A DNA stretch of 64,000 nucleotides from Prorocentrum cordatum (GCA_963575745.1 CAUYUJ010000854.1:36001-100000); one strand, 5' to 3'. Shown: positions 11,057 through 23,479, counted from the first letter of the stretch. The notes: generated by a model from the sequence alone, not told the origin. Made by a program: numbers and translations.

Positions 11057-11388
11057 AAGGGGACGTAGCTGGGGGAACCGCGGGGCGGATACTTGGGGAA
11101 CCGCCCGGGCCTGTTCCCACTGCCCGGCCTTTTAAGCCAAGAGGGTAAGAACCCTTCCGTGCAGTTCCTAGGTAGGGAATAACATAAACCTGAGCTAAGA
11201 TGAAGCTAAGCTAAGCTAAGACGAAATGAGCTAAGCTCAGATGAGATCAGCATAGCGAAGCTAAGGGGACGTACCTGGGGGAATCGCGGGGCGGATACTG
11301 GGGGAACCGCCCGGGGTTCTTTCCACTGTCCGGCCACTTTAAGCCCAGAGAGTAAGAACCCTTCCAGGCAGAGCCTAGGTAGGGAATA
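11057..11388 (+). repeat. 206-bp tandem duplication
   Basis: The block AAGGGGACGTA(G/C)CTGGGGG, GGGGCGGATACT, GTAAGAACCCTTCC and CCTAGGTAGGGAATAA occurs twice. Starts are near 11057 and 11263, and about 80 nt of AGCTAAG repeat lies between. The copies are about 90% alike over about 120 nt. I see no coding role. Confidence 0.8.
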
Positions 11389-11396
11389 ATGATAGG

Positions 11397-11420
11397 TGTA
11401 GACGACGATGATGACGACTG

Positions 11421-11452
<32 letters not shown>

Positions 11453-11887
11453 CTGGTAATACTGATGCTGATGCTGACGAGGAAAGTGATGGTGCTGCTG
11501 ATGATACATGGTTGATGATTTTAGTAATGCTGATTTCGATGCTGCTGCTGATGATGAGGCTGATAATACTGATGCAGATGGTGATGGCAGTGGTGGTGAT
11601 GATGGTGCTGATGATGATGATGATGATGCTGATGCTGATGATGATGTTCGTGATGATGATGATGATGATGGTGATGATGGTGATGATGAGGCTGATGATG
11701 CTGATGCTGATGATAATGATTATGCATGGTGATGGTGGTGGTGGTGGTGGTGGCTGAGATGATGGTGATGATGCTGATGATGATACCGATGCTGATGATG
11801 CCGATGACGATGCCGATGACGATGATGCTGCTGAGGATGATGATAATGATAGGTGTAGGCGATGTTGATGCTGCTGATGATGATGGA

Positions 11888-11949
<62 letters not shown>

Positions 11950-12712
11950 CACTGATGATGTTGACGATGATGATGGTGATGATGCTGATGATGATGCTGA
12001 TGATGACGATGCTGCTGATGATGGGGACGATGCTGATGCTGATGATGTTGATGATGGTACTGATGATGCTGATGCTGATGATGATGCTGGAGCTGATTAT
12101 GATGCCGATTATGCTGATGATGCGCATGCTGATGACGATGCTAATGATGATGCTGATGCTGATGATGCTGGTGATGATGATGCTGATGATGATGCTGATT
12201 GTAGTACTGATTATGATGCTGCTGCTGATAATGATGGTGATGATGATTATGATGATGACGATGATGCTGATGCACATTGTGATGACAGTGGTGGTGATGA
12301 TGCTGATGATGATGCTGATGCTGATGCTGATGATGCGGATGCACATTGTGATGGCAGTGGTGGTGATGATGCTGATGCTGATGCTGATGCTGATGCTGAT
12401 GCTGATGCTGATGCTGATGATGATGACCTTTTTTGCTGATGATGCTGCTCATGATGATGCTGATGATGATGCTGATGATGATGACGATGATGATTTGAAA
12501 ATGATGTTGGTGACGATGATCAAGGAGCTGAACGTGAGGTGGATGATTACGAGGAGGAGGAGGAGGAGGAGGACGAGGAGAGGTGGTACAATTGAGGAGG
12601 ATCATGAGGAGGAGGACGAGGATGATGAGGAGGAGAAGGAGGAGGAGGCATCAGGAGGAAGAGGAGGACGAGGACGAGGAAGAGGAGGAGGAGGAGGAGG
12701 AGGATAGAGGAT
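11397..12712 (+). repeat. (GATGCT/GAT)n tract passing into (GAG)n
   Basis: 11397-12535 is GAT with interspersed GCT triplets. From about 12546 to 12712 the sequence becomes GAG/GAC. The purine-rich strand is + throughout. Confidence 0.92.
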
Positions 12713-13541
12713 ACTTACGACGACGAGAACGACGGGGAAGAGTGAGAAGGACGAGGCAGGAGGACGACGACGAAGGACTGCCAAGTACGCTGTAGGCGTT
12801 CAGGGCGCCAACGCCCATCTTTAAGGATGAGGCGACCCTTAAAGTTCAATGATCATCGACCGTTTGGAAGTCTCATCCTGGAAATCTTGAGTGTGTGTGG
12901 TGCGATAGGTACTCGCATGGGAAAAGGCCTGGTCGTATGCGAACGCGCCCCACACAATGCGGAACGTTCGTGCTCCACGCTCTGGTTGATGAGCCCTCTG
13001 GTGTGGTCAGCACGCCGAATTGTCCAGCGGACACTTGCGTGCTTGCATGCGTTCCTCAAATGTATTTGCGAGTGCGGTGTCCAACGCCCCCTCCTCCTAC
13101 TTCCTCTCATCCCGCCCCTCGAGAGAGATACAAAAAGAACGACGCGGTCGCTGGGAGGCTGCAGCGGGCCTCCGGGGAGGGCAGAATACCACCCATGGGG
13201 CCGGTGTGACAGCAGTATACCCACACGCGTACATGTAACCAAACATCTCTGCGGGGACCTCGGTCGGTATGGCCCCCCAGCCCCGAAGAGTGAACCGATC
13301 CGTAGATTGCGCAAACGGGCGCAGGATGGGACGAAACATGCTTCCCACAGACCGCAAACGACCCAGTGTAAGGGGAGAAGAGGCCAGAGACGGGGAGACG
13401 CTCAAGGCAAAAGTGCGGGTCAACTTCCGAGTTGGGGTGTTGACCTCTTGGCAAGCCTGTCCCAAGAATGCGTTGTGCCATTGGACGGGAAACCGCGTCT
13501 TGGCGTGCATTTCTTACCCAAAGAAAACGAAGCGCCAGTTT
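12713..13541. other. Unique spacer
   Basis: About 830 nt of non-repetitive DNA. Frames are open on both strands but none shows a motif. The pyrimidine-rich stretch near 13085-13130 is the only compositional oddity. Confidence 0.45.
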
Positions 13542-13757
13542 CAGATAGGCGCCACCCTTGCCGCATAAAAACAGAACACCATGGAAGTAGTTCGCTATGT
13601 GCAATATGTGCCCCCTGGGGTTGACAACCGGAGCAGAGAGGGCTGCATTGTACCCGCGGCAAGGCGCCGCGTTGGACGCAGGCTTACGGTCGCTCGTGAC
13701 AGAGCACAAACAGCGCTGGCACTCCCAGCGGGTGCGACGCCAAGTCCACACATGCCC
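13542..13757 (-). pseudogene. Cys-rich C-terminal LINE domain fragment
   Basis: A 334-residue minus-strand frame (14111 to 13107) contains, at residues 120-190, GHVWTWRRTRWECQRC, then NPRGHILHIANY and FHGVLFLCGKGGAY. The order (H-x-W, W-x-C-x2-C, G-H-x-L, L-F-x-C-x2-C-x-x-Y) parallels residues 347-412 of the plus-strand LINE ORF2 at 57.7 kb. Here the last Cys is Gly. The rest of the frame is Pro/Ala-rich and unrecognised. I infer an orphaned piece of a non-LTR element. Confidence 0.5.
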
Positions 13758-14167
13758 TTCTGGGTTCGCTGGAGCAGCTGCCGAAGATTCCGCTTCGGGC
13801 GGGGCAGGGAGCGGTGAGAGTGAGGGCGGGGTCAGGGGCGGTGGGCACGCGGGCGCCTGGCAGGCAGCCCCAATGCCCGTTTTGAATCCCGGTGCTGGTA
13901 GCCGCGGGTTCACAGTGGCACGCGTGGCTTTGGAGGGGACGAGCCTCGGGTATACAAGTGACGCCCGGACTGCGTACAGGAGATATCGCCTCAAGGAGGC
14001 GCGTTCGTCAACCAATGCCAGCACAAACCTAGTCGAACTCATTGCAGACAACGGTAGCACTGTGCGGTCCCACACCAGAGGACGAGTACACAAGGGGCTG
14101 GCAGACACCACAAGTCACCGTCCCGAGATGGCGAGACCGGCTTCTGAACGAAAGTTGCGGCCACGAC

Positions 14168-14228
14168 AATGAAGGAGGAAGAGAAGAAGGAGGAGGAGGA
14201 GGAGGAGGAGGAGGAGGAGGGGGGGTGG
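14168..14228 (+). repeat. (GAG)n microsatellite
   Basis: Short GGAGGA run on + inside otherwise unique DNA. No gene is seen between it and the satellite at 14.6 kb apart from the dispersed repeat listed next. Confidence 0.85.
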
Positions 14229-14429
14229 CGAGGAATGACGAGAAATACGAGGGATGTGGGCGAGGGAGAGAGGGGAGGAAAAGGAGAAAAAAGACCTGTG
14301 TAAACCCAAAACGCATCAAACATGTTGCAATACAAGTCTCTTCTGATAGCCGCGCCCCCTACAAAGATGTACTCTGACTGCTGGAGAATGCTCAAGCGCC
14401 GGAGAATGCTCAATCGTGCCAAATCACCA

Positions 14430-14560
14430 CTCCTTGGACTTCAACGCAGCGGCTCAACTTCACTAATTCGTCCTGACGGTCCTGCATCTAGCCACAACAT
14501 CTTTTCTGGGACTTCAACACCGCGAACCAATGCGACTGCTGCGCCCATGACAACCCTGTA
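14430..14560 (+). repeat. Degenerate repeat (CTGGGACTTCAACACCGCGAA family), copy 1
   Basis: The phrase GGACTTCAACxxCGCG is repeated twice here, and similar phrases (CTGGGACCTCACCATCGCGAA, CTGGGACTACAGCACCACGCA) occur at 22.98-23.12 kb. In both places the element directly precedes a reverse-oriented block of the 84-bp satellite, so the two travel together. Confidence 0.5.
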
Positions 14561-14609
14561 TACTGCCGCAGGCATCCGTTAAGCGATCGTCAACATGTAA
14601 ACGCGTGTC

Positions 14610-15290
14610 CGTCGCATTTTGAGAAGGAGGCGTCCCCCATCGGTGAAGATCTTGCTAACTTTTACGACGAATGTGCGCGGCGCTGAGGCGAGGGTCACAT
14701 GTTGAAACCTACCTGGCTTCCATCCGTGAAGCTCTTGCGAACCTTTAAGACAAATGAGCGCGGCGCTAAAGGCGAGGGCCGTATTCTGCATAGGGACAGC
14801 ACTCCAGCCTTGAAACAATTGCAAACTTCGAGACGCATGTGCGCGGCGCTGAGGCGAGAACCGCATTTTTCAAGCGCCCCGTCCTCCGTCCGTGAAGCGC
14901 CTGCAAATGGTTCAGACGATTGTGCGCGACGCCAACGCGAGAGCTACCTCTTGAAAACGAGCCGCCCTCCACCCGTGAAGCCCCCTTGCAGACTTTGAAA
15001 CGAATGTGCGCGGCGCTCAGGCGGGAACCACATTTTGAAGACCACCCGCCCTCCACTTTTCATCCGTGAAACCCTTGCGATTTTTAAGACGAGCGTGCGC
15101 GGCGCTAATGCGAGGGCCTCATCTTGGAAAGGAACCGCCTTCCATCCATGGAACGCTTGCAAACTTTGACAACGAATGTGCGCGGTCTGAAGGCGATATC
15201 CACATTTTGAAAGCCGCCCTCCATCGGCGGACCGCCTGCAGTTCTCTAAGACAAACGTGCGCGGCGCTGAGACGAGATGTCGGCGGTGCG
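14610..15290 (-). repeat. ~84-bp satellite, block 2, about 8 units in reverse orientation
   Basis: GTGCGCGGCGCTxAGGCGAG recurs at intervals of 80-88 bp (about 14676, 14756, 14840, 14920, 15009, 15097, 15179, 15261). Each unit also carries CCxCATTTTGAAA and a CCATCCGTGAAGC-type phrase. It is the reverse complement of block 1. Confidence 0.85.
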
Positions 15291-15314
15291 CCGTGGCACG
15301 AACCCCCCCCCCCA

Positions 15315-15960
15315 GCACTACCGGGGGGTTTCGTGCACTACCGGGGGGTTTCGTGCAGCCCGCACCGGGTGCCGCCAGCGGCTTAGAACACCCCCCCCTT
15401 GCCGCTTTACCGGGGGGTTTCGTGCAGGCCGCACTGCGTCTACCTGGGCTCCCCCCCCCCCCTGTGGGAGTGGGGGGGTGGGAGTGGGGGGTGGGTTGGG
15501 GGGGGGGCAGGGGGGCGGTTGGGAAGGGTGGCTCCCTGTCGAAGTGTGGCGTGTGCTCGCCTTGTGTTCTCTATTCGCGTCTGCTCGCCTTTGTTCCGCC
15601 GCAGCCTCTCGTATTGTGGCTCGTGGTCACAATACGAGAGGCTGCGGCGCAAATCCCGAGAGCCGCTGTGGGGGGTCGACGGCACGGCCGCGTAGAGAAG
15701 AACAGTGCCGCCGTGTTCCGGCACGGCCCTGGGATGCAATGCCGCCGCCGTGTTCCGGCCCGTCCTGGTAAGATTCGCGCGTCGGGGCTGGGTTTCGCGC
15801 GTGCTGGGAGCGCGCCGCTTACGGAGGGGTTGCGTCCTTACCGGGGGGTTTCGTGCAGCCTACCAGAGGAGGTCGTGTTTACCGGGGGGTTTCGTGCAGG
15901 CTCGCACCGGGAATGGCGCCAGCTCGAAACCCCCGAGGAGAGATTACCGGGGGGGGGGTT
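15315..15960 (+). repeat. Dispersed 19-nt motif ACCGGGGGGTTTCGTGCAG
   Basis: Six copies are seen, at about 15319, 15339, 15408, 15839, 15879 and 15943 (last degenerate). Several are followed by GCxCGCACCGGG. Inverted partners (CGAACCCCCCCC near 15299; CTCGAAACCCCCGAGG near 15924) can pair with them. G/C homopolymers (15450-15520) lie between. Confidence 0.8.
15597..15649. repeat. Perfect 22-bp inverted repeat, 9-nt loop
   Basis: Left arm 15597-15618 (CGCCGCAGCCTCTCGTATTGTG), loop GCTCGTGGT at 15619-15627, right arm 15628-15649. The right arm is the exact reverse complement of the left. The perfection contrasts with the decay of everything around it. Confidence 0.95.
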
Positions 15961-15999
15961 CGCTCCGCACCAGGCACCGCCGACATATATGCGTTCTCC

Positions 16000-16100
16000 A
16001 TCCGTGAAGCTCTGGGGAACAATTGTGATGGTGCGCGGCGCCACAGCGAAAACCACATTTGAAAACCGCTTGCCCTCCATCCATGATTTCGCTGCAATGT
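16000..16100 (-). repeat. ~84-bp satellite, single unit
   Basis: CCATCCGTGAAGCTCTGGGG, TGCGCGGCGCCACAGCGA and CCACATTTGAAAACCGC follow the reverse-oriented unit of block 2. Confidence 0.7.
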
Positions 16101-16342
16101 TTAAGCCTCAGGATCATCCAGGGCGAGGAAATCTCAGGCGAAACGCCCGGCCTGCCCTACTGACGCGCCTCGGGGTGCGGCAGGGAGGAGCTATCCATAT
16201 TTGCAGAGAAGGGATGGAGGAGGCGGAGGAAGATGATGAGGATGGGGGAGTGGGAGAAGGTGCAGGCGGCAAAGGATTGCGCACGAGGAGGGGAGGGATT
16301 ACGTGACGAACATGAGTAGAACGAAGGCTGGGGGCAAGAACG

Positions 16343-16975
<633 letters not shown>

Positions 16976-16976
<1 letters not shown>

Positions 16977-17873
16977 CTTAGTTGTAGGAGTGGTCGTAGG
17001 ATCGCAGCAACAGCTTGACAATAACTGATGCCAGAATGGACATTGAGAAAATATCGTGTGGAGAACATGTCCACCTCAAGAGTTGTAGCCATCATCCGTC
17101 AACTTCGCCAACAATCTTCATGGATCGAGTTCGACTCCGAGTAAACCTGCCTCGGCTCCCTGGGAAATTCCAAGAATATGCCGTGGAGGGAAGAGTGAGC
17201 TCCCGCAGACGCGGCCGTGTCGGGGCAGGCTTGCTGGGCATCACGGGCTGCGCCATCGCAATGCATGCCGACGCTGTCCCTCCGATCCTCCCCGCACTCG
17301 CCCGACGCGGCGGCGTGCGGGGCCTCCTCACCAGGGGTGGTGGCGGCACCGGTGGCGTGGCTGCAGCCCGCGGCGCCTCAGGAGGGGGAAGCACAGGCAG
17401 CCGCACCTCCACGGCCGGCGCCGCCTGCGTCCCAAACTGCGGGAGCATCGGCGTCCGCTCTTGAGTTAGCACCAGGGCCCCTTCCTTGTTCGGCCCCGCA
17501 TTCTGGCCAGCCCTCCTCCTCCCCCAAAGCGGCTCTGGAAAGCCCAGCTGTTTCTTGCGGTTTCGCCAGGCCCGCTTCTTCTTGGCGTTGTTTTTCTTAT
17601 TGCGCAGCTTTTGGGCACACAGGCCCTTCTCCTTAATGGGAGCAAGCGCTTGAAAAATGATCCCCCTTCGGGGCTTCAAAATACAGGAGTTAGGCAGACT
17701 ACTTAAATCCAGTCGCCAAAACTGTTTTTTAACGTGCCCGCCCCCCCCTCCTCGGCAATTTTCCAGTCATCGCGTTCAAACTGATTTTCTGTTCGTTTCC
17801 TCTGCGCTCGTTTGTCCCTCCTCGGCGCTGCAGACGCACAGCGTCGGCGCTGTATTTTCGCAGCTGCAGGATG
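16976..17873. other. Unique island without recognised gene
   Basis: About 900 nt of non-repetitive DNA. The longest frame is minus-strand 17679-17092 (195 codons). It has a basic N-terminal stretch (KKNNAKKKRAWRNRKKQ) and a Pro/Ala-rich middle. I do not recognise it, and opposing frames are almost as long, so I do not call it a gene. Confidence 0.4.
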
Positions 17874-17874
17874 G

Positions 17875-18209
17875 AGGATGGAAGGGAGGAGGAGGAGGAG
17901 GAGGAGGAGGCGGATGTGGAGGAGGATAGTGCGGGGAGGAGGGCAGGAGTGAGGAGAGGGGAGGGACTTGAGGTGCAGGAGGAGGAGGAGGAGGTTGAAG
18001 AGGAGAAGGAGGATGAGGAGAAGAGGAGGAGGATGAGGAGGAGGCGGAAGAGGAGGAGGAGGTGCTGATCTGCTGATTTTGATGCTGATGATGCTGATGC
18101 TGATGATGCTGATGCTGATGCGGATGATGATGCTGATGATGATGAATATTATGATGATGCGGATGATTATGATGATGTTGCTGATGATGATGATGACGAC
18201 GATGATGAA

Positions 18210-18273
<64 letters not shown>

Positions 18274-18840
18274 GTGATGGTGATGGTGATGGTGATGGTG
18301 ATGATGATGCTGATGATGGTGATGGTGATGATGATGATGATGATGATGGTGGTGGTGGATGTGTTGGTGAGGTGAGGTGATACTGCTAATTATTATGATG
18401 ATGCTGTTGATGATGATGCTGATGATGCTGATGCTGATGATGATGAGGAGGAGACGGGGGAGGAAGAGGAGTGGAGGAAGAGGAGGAGCAGGAGGAGAAT
18501 GGGGGAGGATGGGGCAGGAGGAAGAGAAGGAGGAGGAGGAGGAGGAGGAGGAGGAGGAGGAGGAGGAGGGAGGAGGAGGAGGAGGAGGAGGAGGAGGAGG
18601 AGGAGGAGGAGGAGGAAAGGAGGAGGAAGCGGAGGAGGAAAGAGGAGGAGGAGGAGGGAGGAGAGGAGGGGAGGAGGGGGCTGGTGAGAAGGAGGAGGAG
18701 GAGGAGGGAGAGTGGGAGGAGAATGATGATGATGAGAAGGAGGAGGAGGAGGAAGCGGAAGAGGAGGAGGAGGAGGAGGAGGAGGAGAAGAAGTAGGATG
18801 AGGAGGAGGAGGAGGAAAGGAGGAGGAGGAGGAGGAACAT
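17875..18840 (+). repeat. GAG / GAT / GAG compound tract
   Basis: 17875-18065 GAG, 18070-18450 GAT with GGT and GCT, 18455-18840 GAG. The purine-rich strand is +. Confidence 0.93.
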
Positions 18841-19194
18841 GAGGAGGTATGAAAGCCCCTGGCTGCCCTTGCCTTCCGCTCTGTGGACTCTGCTCCAAAG
18901 CACGTGCTCAAACACCTTCCCCTCATACCTCATGCTTGGTCGGTTGCGGCTCCTGCAACAGGTTACCTTCGGCATCGGCGCTGGCACATCCACGGTCGAA
19001 GCCTGTCTCACCCCAGCCCGACCCCGCCAGCTTAATCCTGGCGGATCCGGGCCCCGTGCCTGGGGATTGGATAGCCACTGCCTGTTTCGAGCGGAGACCT
19101 CCCAGGAGTTTCTTCCTCCTGTTTCCGACATCTCTCGGCCCGTCTGGCATCCTCGCTCCGTGTTCGCAGGCCCACCCCTTCCCCGCGGCCATCG
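18841..19194. other. Unique island
   Basis: About 350 nt of ordinary composition between triplet tracts. I see no motif, repeat or RNA structure in it. Confidence 0.5.
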
Positions 19195-19463
19195 CGCGAC
19201 TGACGACGCTGACGACGACGACAACGGAGACGACGACCACGACGGCGGCGACGACGAGGACGACGAGGACGTCGAGGACGTTCGACGACGATGACGACGA
19301 CGACAACGACGATGACGACGGTGACGACGACGACAAGACGACGACGACGACGTTCGACGACGACGACGACGACGACGACGACGGCAACAACGGCGACGGC
19401 GGCGACGACGACGACGACGGACGTTCGACGACGTTCGACGACGGCGACGCTAACGGCCCGTCT
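19195..19463 (+). repeat. (GAC)n CpG-dense tract
   Basis: GACGACGAC with TTCGACGACG inserts, giving a CpG every 3 nt for about 270 nt. It is the only long GAC tract in the window. Confidence 0.92.
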
Positions 19464-19529
19464 GGCCCCAGCCTCCCAAGGTCTGCAGTACGGGCCCCGG
19501 TTCAGGTGCCTCCAGGCCAACCGCTGTGG

Positions 19530-19919
19530 GTGAAACATGAGGAGGGGGAGGAGGAAGGATGGTCGGGGTGCAGGAGACTGAGGATGATCGAGAGGGAGGA
19601 GGAGGTTCGACAGGGATCGAGTGGAAGGAGGAGGAGGATGAGGAGGATGACGATGAGGAGAAGGACGAGGGGGAGGAGAAGATGAGAGAGACGGAGAAGG
19701 TTCGAGGAGGATCGAGGATGAGGATGATTATGATAATGATGATCCTGATGATCCTGATGTTCCTGATGCTGCTCATGATGATAATGATGATGGTGATGAT
19801 GATGATGATGCTGAGGATGATGATGACGATGGTGCTGATGATGCTGATGATGATACTGATGATGCTGATGATGGTGATGATGGTGATGCTGATTATGATG
19901 GCAATGATGATGCTGATAC

Positions 19920-19975
<56 letters not shown>

Positions 19976-20011
19976 CGAGTGATGATGATGATGATGATGC
20001 TGACGATGCTT

Positions 20012-20044
<33 letters not shown>

Positions 20045-20295
20045 GTGGTGCTGATGATGATGATACTGATGATGACGATGATGCTTATGCTGATGTTGAT
20101 GCTGCTGATGATGATGATGAGGCTCATGATGATGATGCTGTTGTCAATTCTTGATCATGGTGATGCTGCTGATGATGATGATGATGCTGGTGATGGTGGT
20201 GATGATGATGATGATGATGATGATGAGGATGTTGCAACTGATGATGATGCTGATGATGATGCTGATGATGCTGCTTCTGCTGATGATGATGATGC

Positions 20296-20329
<34 letters not shown>

Positions 20330-20361
20330 ACTGCTGCTGCTGATGATGCTGATGATGATGC

Positions 20362-20414
<53 letters not shown>

Positions 20415-20415
20415 C

Positions 20416-20448
<33 letters not shown>

Positions 20449-22830
20449 GGAGGAGGAGGAGGAGGAGGAGAGGAGGAGGAGGATGAGGAGGAGGAGGAGG
20501 AGGATCAGGGGGAAAGGGGAGAAGGACGAGATTTGAGGAGGTGGATGATGAGGAGGAGGAGGAGGAGCAGGAGGCGGACGAGGAGGAGGAGGCGGAGGAG
20601 GATTGGGAGTTGGAGACGGAGGAGGGAGAGGAGGATGAGGAAGAGGAGAAGGAGGAAGAGGAGAGGAGAAGAGGAGGAAGAGAAGGCGGAGCAGGAAGAG
20701 GAGGAATAGGAGGAAGATCATGAGGAGGATGAGGAGAGGAGGAGCAGGGGGAGGAGGAGGAGCAGGAGGAGGAGGAGGAGGAGGAGGAGGAGGAGGAGGA
20801 GGAGGAGAAGGGGGAGGGGGAGGAGGGAGACGAGGAGGAGGAGGCGGAGGAGGAGGAGAAGGAGGAAAAGGCGGAGGAGGAGGATGAGGAGGGGGATACT
20901 GGTGATGATAATGCTGATGATGACGATGATGCTGGTGATGCTGATGCTGATGAGGATACTGATGATGATGCTGATGATCATGATATTTCTGATGCTGATC
21001 CTGCTGATGATGATAGTGAGGAGGCTGACGGTGATGATGATAGTGACGATGCTGATGCTGATACTGATGATGATGCTGATGACGATGATGACGATGCTGA
21101 TGATGCTGATGCTGCTGCTGCTGATGATCATGATGCTGCTGCTCGTGATTGTGCTGCTGATATTGATGAATGTGATGATGCCGCTGCTTTTGCTGATGGT
21201 ACCGATGTTGATGATGGCGATTGTGGTGAGTTTGACGATGCTGCTGCTGATTCTGCTGCTGGTGACGATGAGGATGCTGATGCTGGCGGTGCCGATGGAG
21301 ATGAAGATGTTGCTGATGATGCTGATGATGCTGATGATGGCGATAACGATTATGAGGATGATGATGATGCTGATGGTGATGCTGATGATGATTCTGATGA
21401 GGATGCTGATGATGATGCTGCTGATGATGATGACAATGCGGACGCTACTAATAGTATTGCTACTGTTGATGATGATGCTGATGATGCTGATGATGATGAT
21501 GCTGATCATGATGAGGATCGCGATGCTGATGATGATCAATATGATGCTGATACTGCTGATTATGAGGATGATGATCCTGATGCTGGTGATGCTGATCATC
21601 GTGCTGGATCATCGTGCTGATGTGAATGCTGATCATGATGCTGGTGACGCTGATGCTGCTGGTGATGATGCCGAAACTGATGACGATGCGTCTGATGATA
21701 TCAGGAGGCAGACTTTAGGCGGAGGAGGAGGATGGCCGAGGAGGAGGACGACGATGACGAGGGGATATTGCGACGATGCTGGTGGTGCTGCTGCTGATAA
21801 TGGGACGGCCGACACGGTTGAGACGGATGAGGAGGATGAGAAGGAAGCAGTTGAGTGTTGTGATGTTGTGGATGTTGATGCTAACGATGACCATTATGAT
21901 GATGTTGATGATGATGCTGATGATCATGACGATCTTGATGATGACGATTTCGATGATGCTGCTGGTGATGGTGCTGCTGATAACGATGCTGATAATGATG
22001 ATGACATTGCTGATGATGATGCTGATGCGGCTGATGATGATGACGATGCTGATGATGATGACGATGCTGGTGGTGATGATAATGCTGACGATGCTGAGGA
22101 TGATGATGCTGCTGATGTTGATGCTGAGTATTGTGATGGTGATGGTGATGTTGACGATACTGCCGATGCTGATGCTGATGCCGATGCTGAGGATGATTAC
22201 GGTGTGGCTGCTGATTATGATGATGGTGTGATGAGGGTGTTGTTGCTGTTGCTGCTGATGGTGACGACGATGATGCTGCTGCTGATGATGCTGCTGCTGA
22301 TGATGATGATGAGGAGGATGAGGAGGAGGAGGTGGAGGTGGCTCGAAGGTGGGGTGGATGACGATGGGGAGGATGAGGAGGATGATGAGGAGGAGGAGAA
22401 GGAGGATGAGGAGGAGAAGGATGATATCGAAGAGGAGACGGATACATTTCGAGGAGGATCGAAGAGGGTGAGGAGGAGGAGGAGGAGGATGGGGAGGAAG
22501 AGGAGGAGGAGGGGGAGGAGGAGGAGGAGGAGCAGGAGGAGGAGGAGGGGTGGAGAAAACGGAGGATCTAGGATGATCGGGGAAGAGAAGGAGGAGGAGG
22601 AGGAGTATGAGGATAGGAGGAGGAGGAGGAGGAGGAGGAGGAGGGGGAGGAGGAGGAGGAGGAGGACGAGAAGAAGGATAAGCAGGACCAGGATCGAGGA
22701 GGATGCGGATCAGGAGATTGTGATGAGGATGATGCTGATTCTGGTGGTGGTGATGACGATGAGGATGATGATGATGGTGGTGATGATGATGACGATGCGG
22801 AGGAGGAGGAGGAGGAGGAGGAGGCGTATG
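19530..22830 (+). repeat. 3.3-kb alternating GAG and GAT/GCT tracts
   Basis: GAG 19530-19720, GAT 19720-20440, GAG 20440-20895, GAT with many GCT 20895-22310, GAG 22315-22830. All have the purine-rich strand on +. Frames over 700 codons long occur here but are pure Met/Leu, Asp/Ala or Arg/Glu repeats. Confidence 0.93.
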
Positions 22831-22974
22831 ACCAGTGTCATACCAAGACTCACCAATGAGGTTGCAATACACCCTCCCTCCAAGTTTCTTCTTCATAGGC
22901 TCCTACAAGGGTTCTCGTTCACTGACGGACGTGCCCCGTTAGTAATCAACCATTCGAAAATCATCAACTCTGCC

Positions 22975-23120
22975 AGAACACCGTTCCTGGGACCTCACCA
23001 TCGCGAATCACCTTACCATTTCGTCCCGACGATCTGGGGCCGTGCCAGAAAACCATCCCTGGGACTACAGCACCACGCATCAACGCAACTGTTGCGCCCT
23101 GATTGTCCGACATCGTGTCT
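22975..23120 (+). repeat. Degenerate repeat (CTGGGACTTCAACACCGCGAA family), copy 2
   Basis: Two tandem degenerate units matching 14.43-14.56 kb. It again directly precedes a reverse-oriented satellite block. The rest of the 22831-23180 island shows nothing else. Confidence 0.5.
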
Positions 23121-23180
23121 GTACATTGCTTATGGTACGTTTACCATGAGAACCCTTGAGCCAGTGGGGCACTCTTAAGC

Positions 23181-23455
23181 GAATGTGCGCCGCGCGAAGA
23201 CGAGAGCCACATGTCGAAATCGCTCCAATGATTATCCCTAAAGCTCTCTTAAAAACAGGATGTGCGCGGCGCTAAGGCCAGAGCCACATGTTGAACTCGC
23301 TCCGATCTCCACCCGTGAAGCTCGCACACGTCTTAAGTTGAATGTTTCGCGGCGCTCAGGCGAGAGTCACATTTTGAAAACCGCCCGCCCTCCATCGGTG
23401 AATCTCTTCTTATCTGTTCACAGCGCATGTGCGCGGCTCCAAGGCGAGAACCTGT
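23181..23455 (-). repeat. ~84-bp satellite, block 3 (about 3 units, reverse)
   Basis: TGTGCGCGGCGCTAAGGC, CCACATGTTGAA and CCACCCGTGAAGC phrases recur at about 85-bp spacing, as in block 2. Confidence 0.75.
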
Positions 23456-23479
23456 CCCAGGGAGGGGGAGATTTCTATA

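Noticed and set aside
17092-17679. 195-codon minus-strand frame with a Lys-rich start
   Set aside because: It could be a small real gene, but there is no recognisable fold and no neighbour support.
20884-23178. Open frame of over 700 codons through the GAT/GAG tracts (also 23660-25330 and 25492-27378)
   Set aside because: Translation of pure triplet repeats gives poly-Met/Leu, Asp/Ala or Arg/Glu in every frame. There is no complex sequence or domain.
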